Assembly (NCBI GenBank): GCA_963169135.1
Contig: CAUJEQ010000241.1
Location: 1 to 9,585, forward strand
Direction of reading: 5' to 3'
Length of the DNA stretch: 9,585 bases
Source: Chloroflexota bacterium
GTDB taxonomy: Bacteria; Chloroflexota; Dehalococcoidia; Tepidiformales; Tepidiformaceae
This document shows positions 5,216-9,585 of this stretch, in pieces (position 1 is the first letter of the stretch; each line of letters opens with the position of its first letter). The notes beneath the pieces were generated by a model, which worked only from the letters and a program-made list of their open reading frames with translations, was not told the DNA's origin and did no database searches. Both the position numbers and the translations under genes were made by a program.

Positions 5216-5764
5216 ATGGCCCGCGTCCCCTATCTCCAGCAGTCCGCCCTGTCCGAAGCGGACCAGGACCTGCTCGCGCGCGACATCAACCTGAACCGCG
5301 CGCTGGTGAACAGTCCCAACGGGGCCCGTGCGTTCTCCCGGCTGGGCGGGTTCATCCGGAACCGAAGCCAGCTCGACCCGCGGCTGCGCGAGATGGCGAT
5401 TCTCCAGGTGGGCTACCTCACGCGGTCGCAATACGAGTATTCGCACCACATCAAGATCGGGCGCGAATTCGGTGTCAGTGACGCTGACATCCGGGCCATA
5501 ACAACCGAGAGCGCGGGCGAGCGTTCGGACCTGGGCGAACTGGAGCGGGCCGTGCTCGCTGCCGCACGCGAGATGGTGACCGGGCTCGCCGTTTCCGACG
5601 GCACGTTCGCCACCCTCAAGGCATCGCTCAACGACGAGTGTGTAGTCGACCTTGTCCTCACGATTTCGTTCTATTGTGGCGTGGTGAGGCTGCTCGAGAC
5701 ACTGGAGATCGATGTTGAACCGGAATACCGGGGCTACCTGGATGAGTTCCCCCTTCCGAAATAG
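5216..5764 (+). CDS. Carboxymuconolactone decarboxylase / AhpD-like family protein
   Basis: A 182-residue all-helical protein of the CMD/AhpD fold. The family core lies at about 55-95: RLREMAILQVGYLTRSQYEY then SHHIKIGREFGVSDADIRAI, with Glu74 and His78 at the conserved ExxxH positions. The CxxC pair that makes AhpD a disulfide reductase is absent (residues around 71-77 are SQYEYSH), so peroxidase-coupled reductase activity is not expected. A decarboxylase or isomerase-type role on a small metabolite fits the Cys-less members better, but the substrate is unknown. The ATG at 5216 is well supported by AAAGGAG about 6 bases upstream. It is divergent from the amidohydrolase gene; such pairs recur in degradation loci. 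ftsH follows 72 bases downstream on the same strand, so read-through is possible. Confidence 0.88.
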   Translation: MARVPYLQQSALSEADQDLLARDINLNRALVNSPNGARAFSRLGGFIRNRSQLDPRLREMAILQVGYLTRSQYEYSHHIKIGREFGVSDADIRAITTESAGERSDLGELERAVLAAAREMVTGLAVSDGTFATLKASLNDECVVDLVLTISFYCGVVRLLETLEIDVEPEYRGYLDEFPLPK

Positions 5765-5836
5765 GGGCTCAAGGCGGGCCCGGCAGGGACTGCCCGGACG
5801 TTGCCACGGGGCCCGGAATCGCGCACGGTTGTAGAA

Positions 5837-7849
5837 ATGAGCACACAGGCGCCGGAGCCACGGCGCGGACAGATTTCGCTGGTCACGGCTCTGGTCGTGG
5901 GCCTGCTGGCAACGGTCGCGATCATCGTGGCGTTGTCGTTCCTGCCGGAAACGGAGTCCGACGAATCCGATGTCGGGCTGGGGCAGCTCGTCGCGGACGC
6001 CGCCGCTGGCAAGGTCGAGACCATCGTCGTGAGCGGAACTGAAGCCCGAGTGACTTATGTCGCGCCTGAAGGGCTGGCTCCCGCCACGAAGGTCGTCATC
6101 GTCCCCGAAACTGTGGACCTGACCGCCCTCCTGCGGGACGAAGGGATCGCGCTGAGCCGGGCGGATGCGCCGGTAGGCAGCCCGGCGGTAAACCTCGTGT
6201 TTGAGAAAAGCGAGGCGGGCGTGTGGTCGGGACTGTTTACGATCATCCTTTCGTTCCTGCCGCTGCTCCTCTTGATTGGCTTCTTCATCTTCATCATGCG
6301 GCGGACACAGTCGGTGGGCGGCCAGGCGATGGACTTCGGAAAGAGCCACGCACGGCTCTTCAGTGCGAGCAAGGTCGCGGTCAGTTTCGACGACGTGGCC
6401 GGTGTGGATGAAGCGAAGGAAGAACTGGCGGAAGTGGTCGAGTTTCTTCGGAACCCGGCGAAATTCGCGGCACTCGGAGCGAAGATTCCAAAGGGGGTGT
6501 TGCTGCTCGGGCCGCCGGGCACCGGCAAGACGCTCCTTGCCCGGGCGGTGGCGGGCGAGGCGGGCGTCCCCTTCCTGAGTATCTCGGGGTCGGAATTCGT
6601 GGAGATGTTCGTGGGCGTCGGCGCCAGCCGCGTGCGCGACCTGTTCGACCAGGCGAAGAAGAGCGCGCCCTGCATCGTGTTCCTGGACGAGATCGATGCG
6701 GTGGGCCGCCAGCGCGGCGCCGGGCTCGGCGGCAGCCACGATGAGCGTGAGCAAACCTTGAACCAGATTCTCGTGGAAATGGACGGATTCGAAGCCGGTA
6801 CCAACGTCATCGTCATCGCCGCGACAAACCGGCCGGATATCCTCGACCCGGCGCTGATCCGGCCGGGCCGCTTTGACCGGAAGGTCATCCTCGACGCGCC
6901 GGACGTGAAAGGTCGCGACGCTATCCTCCGGGTTCACCTGCGAGGGAAGCCGCTCGCGCCGGACATCTCGGTGGACAAGCTGGCGCGGACGACACCGGGT
7001 TTCACCGGGGCTGACCTCGCGAACCTGGTCAACGAGGCGGCCATCCTCGCGGCCCGGCGTAACAAGCGGCTGATCGACATGGACGACTTCGTGGAGGCGG
7101 TGGATCGGGTACTCGCGGGGCCCGAACGCAGGAGCCGCCTGATGACGCCGCGAGAGCGCCAGATCGTCGCGTACCACGAAGGCGCGCACACGGTGGTCGG
7201 ACATCTGATGAAGAATCACGACCGGCCGCAGAAGGTGACGATCGTGTCGCGCGGGGTGGCAGCCGGGTACACGAGATTCCTCCCGCAGGAGGAGCAGCAC
7301 TTCAAGACGCCGGAGATGTTCCTGGACCAGTTGTGCACGGCGCTGGCCGGCCATGCCGCTGAGGAACTCGTGTTCGGCTCAGCATCGACGGGCCCCTCGA
7401 ACGACCTGGAACAGGTCAGCCGGCTGGCGAGGTCAATGGTGACGCGCTGGGGGATGAGCGAGAAGCTTGGGCCGCTTACCTACGGGCGCACGGAAGAACT
7501 CGTCTTCCTCGGGCGGGAGATCTCGGAGACCCGCAACTATAGCGAGGCCACTGCCGAGGCAATCGACCAGGAGGTGCGCCGCCTGGTGACGGACGCGCGC
7601 GAACGGGCGAAACAGTTATTGATAGAGAACCGGGCGCTCCTCGACAAGGTGGCCGGGGCCCTCCTTGAGGTCGAGACGCTCCAGGACCCGGAGCTGACGC
7701 GACTGCTGGAAAGCGACCCGAACGAGCCGTGGCAGGCGCCGTTGGCGCCCGAACCAGGGCTGTTGCCACCACCGGCCGCGGAAGTTGCTGGAGAAGATCG
7801 GCTGGGGGTGCCGGCCTGGCCCGAGGCAGCGCAGGGCGGCACAACGTAG
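5837..7849 (+). CDS. ftsH: FtsH, membrane-bound AAA+ zinc metalloprotease
   Basis: A 670-residue FtsH protease, which unfolds and degrades membrane and some cytosolic proteins as a hexamer. Membrane helices at about 13-36 and 129-153 bracket the small extracytoplasmic domain. The AAA module has Walker A GPPGTGKT (225-232), pore-loop FVG (258-260), Walker B CIVFLDEID (279-287) and the second region of homology with AATNRPDILDPALIRPGRFD (328-347). The peptidase domain has the zinc motif at 447-451 and its third ligand Asp523 in SNDLEQ. The zinc motif reads HEGAH, not the usual HEAGH: the two middle residues are swapped but HExxH is intact. The C-terminal 40 residues are Pro/Ala/Gly-rich and variable. 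ATG at 5837 is chosen; a TTG at 5801 would add 12 residues and neither has a strong ribosome-binding site. The HPF-type fusion gene downstream suggests this copy serves stress. Activity is expected. Confidence 0.95.
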   Translation: MSTQAPEPRRGQISLVTALVVGLLATVAIIVALSFLPETESDESDVGLGQLVADAAAGKVETIVVSGTEARVTYVAPEGLAPATKVVIVPETVDLTALLRDEGIALSRADAPVGSPAVNLVFEKSEAGVWSGLFTIILSFLPLLLLIGFFIFIMRRTQSVGGQAMDFGKSHARLFSASKVAVSFDDVAGVDEAKEELAEVVEFLRNPAKFAALGAKIPKGVLLLGPPGTGKTLLARAVAGEAGVPFLSISGSEFVEMFVGVGASRVRDLFDQAKKSAPCIVFLDEIDAVGRQRGAGLGGSHDEREQTLNQILVEMDGFEAGTNVIVIAATNRPDILDPALIRPGRFDRKVILDAPDVKGRDAILRVHLRGKPLAPDISVDKLARTTPGFTGADLANLVNEAAILAARRNKRLIDMDDFVEAVDRVLAGPERRSRLMTPRERQIVAYHEGAHTVVGHLMKNHDRPQKVTIVSRGVAAGYTRFLPQEEQHFKTPEMFLDQLCTALAGHAAEELVFGSASTGPSNDLEQVSRLARSMVTRWGMSEKLGPLTYGRTEELVFLGREISETRNYSEATAEAIDQEVRRLVTDARERAKQLLIENRALLDKVAGALLEVETLQDPELTRLLESDPNEPWQAPLAPEPGLLPPPAAEVAGEDRLGVPAWPEAAQGGTT

Positions 7850-7855
7850 GGGAGC

Positions 7856-8041
7856 GTGCAACTTCCCCGGGCTGCAGTGCACGCCGCCGAAACGAAGAGC
7901 CTCGTCGCGGTCACGCACGACCTGCGCATCCTGGGGGTCGCAAACCGCGTGCTGGCGATGGAGGACGGGGTAGTCCGGGAAGGCGACGCGGCCACTATCC
8001 GGCGAGCCCAGGCGAACCCGGCCGGCGACGCCGGACTGTGA
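7856..8041 (+). pseudogene. Remnant of an ABC-transporter ATP-binding subunit (C-terminal end only)
   Basis: An open stretch of 61 codons whose translation contains TKSLVAVTHDLRIL and ANRVLAMEDGVVREGD. This is the H-loop region (VTHD, switch His) and final strand of an ABC ATPase of the MacB/LolD type. Walker A, Q-loop, LSGGQ signature and Walker B are all missing: the homology begins only about 40 bases after the ftsH stop. A GTG at 7856 could start it, but the ribosome-binding site is badly spaced. It is best read as the tail of a gene whose 5' part was lost, perhaps when ftsH or its neighbour arrived. A short expressed peptide cannot be excluded. The remaining 127 bases up to the next gene hold nothing I can identify beyond that gene's ribosome-binding site. 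Confidence 0.65.
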
Positions 8042-8168
8042 GGCCATCGAGAGGTACCCGGGTGGCCGTTACGAGGGCTCGCGGCGCGGTTGCAAGATGG
8101 ATGCGCGGCCTGGAGAAAGACGCGCATCTCGGGTCCGCGCGGTCCAACCTGACCGAGAGGTATCAAAG

Positions 8169-9260
8169 ATGGCTGCAGTACAGGACGGAAACTCCGGGCC
8201 GGTGAACGCGGGCGGAAGGCCCCATATCCGAAACACAATTGTCCCCGAAGGCGGCGGAGATATGTACCGTCTCACGCGGAAGTACCCCGAAATGACCGCC
8301 TGCCCCGATTGCATGGCCGTCTACCACGGCGGGCGCTGGCAATGGCCCGCCACGGGAGCGTCCGCCGCCACAGGGGCGAAGGAGGCGGTTTGCCCGGCCT
8401 GCCGCAGGATTCGTGACGGGTACCCGGCCGGGACCCTGACCATCTCCGGTGCGTTCCTCGCGCTGCACCGCGAGGACGTGATGGCCGTGCTCCGCGCCGA
8501 GGAGCAGATCGAAACCGCGGAGCACGCGCTGAACCGGGTGATGGATATCGAAGAAGCCGACGGCCGGATGGTGGTGACGACCACGGACATCCACCTCCCG
8601 CGCCGTATCGCGGAGGCGCTCTACCGTGCCTATGAAGGCGAACTGTCCGTGGAGTACGCCGAGGACGAACAGGGCGTCCGGGTGAGCTGGGGGCGCGACG
8701 ACCCGCATCCACCGGAGACCGCTGAGCGCGCTCCGGTCCTTCCGTACGAGATCATCGATAACGGCGTGATCGAAGGCCCGGAGACGAACGCGTACCTCCT
8801 CGAGCGGATCGAGCGGTTGCGCCGGTTCTATCCGCGCATCACCTCGTGCCGCGTCGTCCTGGAGGCGCCGCAGAACCACCACCGCAAAGGCGGCCCCTAC
8901 CAGGTGAACATCCACGCGGACGTCCCGGGAGGCGTCGCCCGGGTGACGCGGCAGCAGGCCGATGACCTGCACGTGGCGATCTCCCAGGCGTTCGATGCGG
9001 CCCAGCGCCAGCTGGAAGACCATGCGCGAGTGCAGCGCGGCCAGGTGAGCCCGACGGTGCGGCCCGCTCGGGGCAAGGTGGCGCGGCTGTTCCCAGGGGC
9101 CGGCTACGGCTTCCTCACCGCCGATGATGGACACGAAGTGTACTTCCACCGCAACAGCGTCCTCGCCGACGAATTCGACCTCCTGGAGGCCGGCGACGAG
9201 GTCAAGTACACCGAAGAGCCCGGCGACAAAGGGCCCCAGGCCAGCAGCGTCGAGCGATAG
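8169..9260 (+). CDS. BCAM0308-type zinc domain + HPF/RaiA + cold-shock domain fusion
   Basis: A 363-residue protein with three modules. Residues about 30-178 match BCAM0308-family proteins: YRLTRKYPEMTACPDC, then VYHGGRWQW, a second CPAC (75-78) completing a CxxC...CxxC zinc site, the PAGTLTISGAFLALH block and TTTDIHLPRRIAEALYRAY. Residues about 192-290 form an S30AE (HPF/RaiA) domain, which binds the 30S subunit and silences ribosomes, with RRFYPRITSCRVVLEAP and the NHHRKGGPYQVNI stretch. Residues 301-363 are a cold-shock domain with GYGFLT (312-317) and EVYFHRNS (323-330), the RNP1- and RNP2-like strands. HPF plus cold-shock is a known combination; joining the BCAM0308 module in one chain is unusual to my knowledge. 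ATG 8169 is chosen because GAGAGG lies 8 bases upstream; ATG 8097 and 8262 are alternatives. It probably acts on ribosomes or RNA under stress. Confidence 0.88.
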   Translation: MAAVQDGNSGPVNAGGRPHIRNTIVPEGGGDMYRLTRKYPEMTACPDCMAVYHGGRWQWPATGASAATGAKEAVCPACRRIRDGYPAGTLTISGAFLALHREDVMAVLRAEEQIETAEHALNRVMDIEEADGRMVVTTTDIHLPRRIAEALYRAYEGELSVEYAEDEQGVRVSWGRDDPHPPETAERAPVLPYEIIDNGVIEGPETNAYLLERIERLRRFYPRITSCRVVLEAPQNHHRKGGPYQVNIHADVPGGVARVTRQQADDLHVAISQAFDAAQRQLEDHARVQRGQVSPTVRPARGKVARLFPGAGYGFLTADDGHEVYFHRNSVLADEFDLLEAGDEVKYTEEPGDKGPQASSVER

Positions 9261-9282
9261 CCGCGGGAACCGTGGGGCCGCC

Positions 9283-9312
9283 GACCGGACCGGTCATGAC
9301 ACCGGCCCGGTC
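9283..9312. terminator. GC-rich hairpin between convergent genes
   Basis: Arms 9283-9293 and 9302-9312 pair at 10 of 11 positions around an 8-base loop that contains the TGA stop codon of the leftward MFS gene. It starts 22 bases after the stop of the fusion gene. No T-tract follows on either strand, so it is not a classical intrinsic terminator, but its position between convergent genes suits a shared bidirectional transcript end. Confidence 0.4.
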
Positions 9313-9585
9313 CCTGCCCGCGCAACGCGCGACTCAACCCTGGAGCCCAGGAACTCACGGTAGCGAATAACGAGGAGCAGAGCTCCGGTGAGAACGAGCC
9401 ACCCCAGCAACGGGAGGAGGAGGTCGAGGCCAATGGCCTGGCCTGCGAGCCCGGCAATGGCGGTCGCGGCCTGGGCAATGCCGATCGTGAGGGGGAAGAA
9501 GCTGAGCACCCGTCCGCGCATCTCATCGGCGACCAGGTGCTGGATGAGGGTGCTGGCAACGAGGCTGGTGCTGGTGAACGCGAAC
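9294..9585 (-). CDS. MFS transporter, C-terminal end (partial)
   Basis: The last 96 codons of a gene that enters from the right edge; the frame is in phase from base 9584. The sequence has the Major Facilitator Superfamily loop motif VADEMRGRVLSFF, like the D-x-x-R-G-R loops of EntS-type efflux carriers, followed by two hydrophobic stretches (PLTIGIAQAATAIAGLAGQA and LDLLLPLLGWLVLTGALLLV) that would be the final two membrane helices. It ends in a short Arg-rich cytoplasmic tail. The likely role is proton-driven export of a small molecule, but the substrate cannot be told from this end. It is convergent with the fusion gene, with 33 bases between the stop codons. Confidence 0.8.
   Translation of the reverse strand, partial: FAFTSTSLVASTLIQHLVADEMRGRVLSFFPLTIGIAQAATAIAGLAGQAIGLDLLLPLLGWLVLTGALLLVIRYREFLGSRVESRVARAGTGPVS

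Noticed and set aside
5126..7354. A 742-codon open frame on the minus strand opposite ftsH
   Set aside because: It is antisense to an unmistakable ftsH, shows no family motif, and is Arg/His-rich as expected from reading a GC-rich gene backwards.
8097..8168. An upstream ATG at 8097 extending the fusion protein by 24 residues
   Set aside because: The extra residues are Arg-rich with no family match, and the ATG at 8169 has a well-spaced GAGAGG.

Overview
The window is a GC-rich, gene-dense bacterial chromosomal segment with short intergenic gaps, leaderless-looking or GTG/TTG starts mixed with good Shine-Dalgarno sites, and no tRNA, rRNA, CRISPR array or insertion sequence. The gene mix (an AbfD/HpaB-like flavoprotein, an amidohydrolase beside a carboxymuconolactone-decarboxylase-like protein, LemA/HtpX, a four-helix-bundle gene with heptamer repeats) would fit a Chloroflexota lineage of the Dehalococcoidia/Tepidiformia kind. 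That assignment is an inference from gene content, not something the sequence proves.

Layout. 1-951 (minus): the N-terminal 317 residues of a 4-hydroxyphenylacetate 3-hydroxylase/4-hydroxybutyryl-CoA dehydratase-superfamily protein, cut by the window edge. 952-1543: a zone without large genes that holds a strong hairpin (1042-1068) and, upstream of it on the minus strand, two very small ORFs (1324-1386 and 1163-1279). Each has an excellent ribosome-binding site and both share the motif R-[IV]-H-A-[LF]-[FY]-x-V-W-[IF]. 1544-2026 (plus): a small SET-domain methyltransferase. It converges, with a 3-base gap, on a minus-strand group that reads amidohydrolase (5095-4082), lemA (3996-3427), four-helix-bundle protein (3372-2950) and htpX (2953-2030).

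The four-helix-bundle gene is wedged between lemA and htpX. It is flanked by two 28-base arrays of four heptamers in inverted orientation, which looks like an inserted cassette resembling the intervening sequences known from 23S rRNA genes. From about 5100 the plus strand carries a CMD/AhpD-like protein (5216-5764), an FtsH membrane AAA+ protease (5837-7849), a remnant of an ABC-transporter ATPase (7856-8041) and a three-domain protein (8169-9260). That last protein joins a BCAM0308-type zinc protein, an HPF/RaiA ribosome-associated domain and a cold-shock domain. The window closes with the C-terminal end of an MFS transporter on the minus strand (9585-9294), converging on the fusion gene over a GC-rich hairpin.

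Functionally, two membrane-proteostasis loci lie close together: lemA/htpX, and ftsH with the ribosome-hibernation/cold-shock fusion. This suggests a stress-response neighbourhood. The most unusual items are the tandem micro-peptides, the inverted-heptad four-helix-bundle cassette and the BCAM0308-HPF-CSD fusion.
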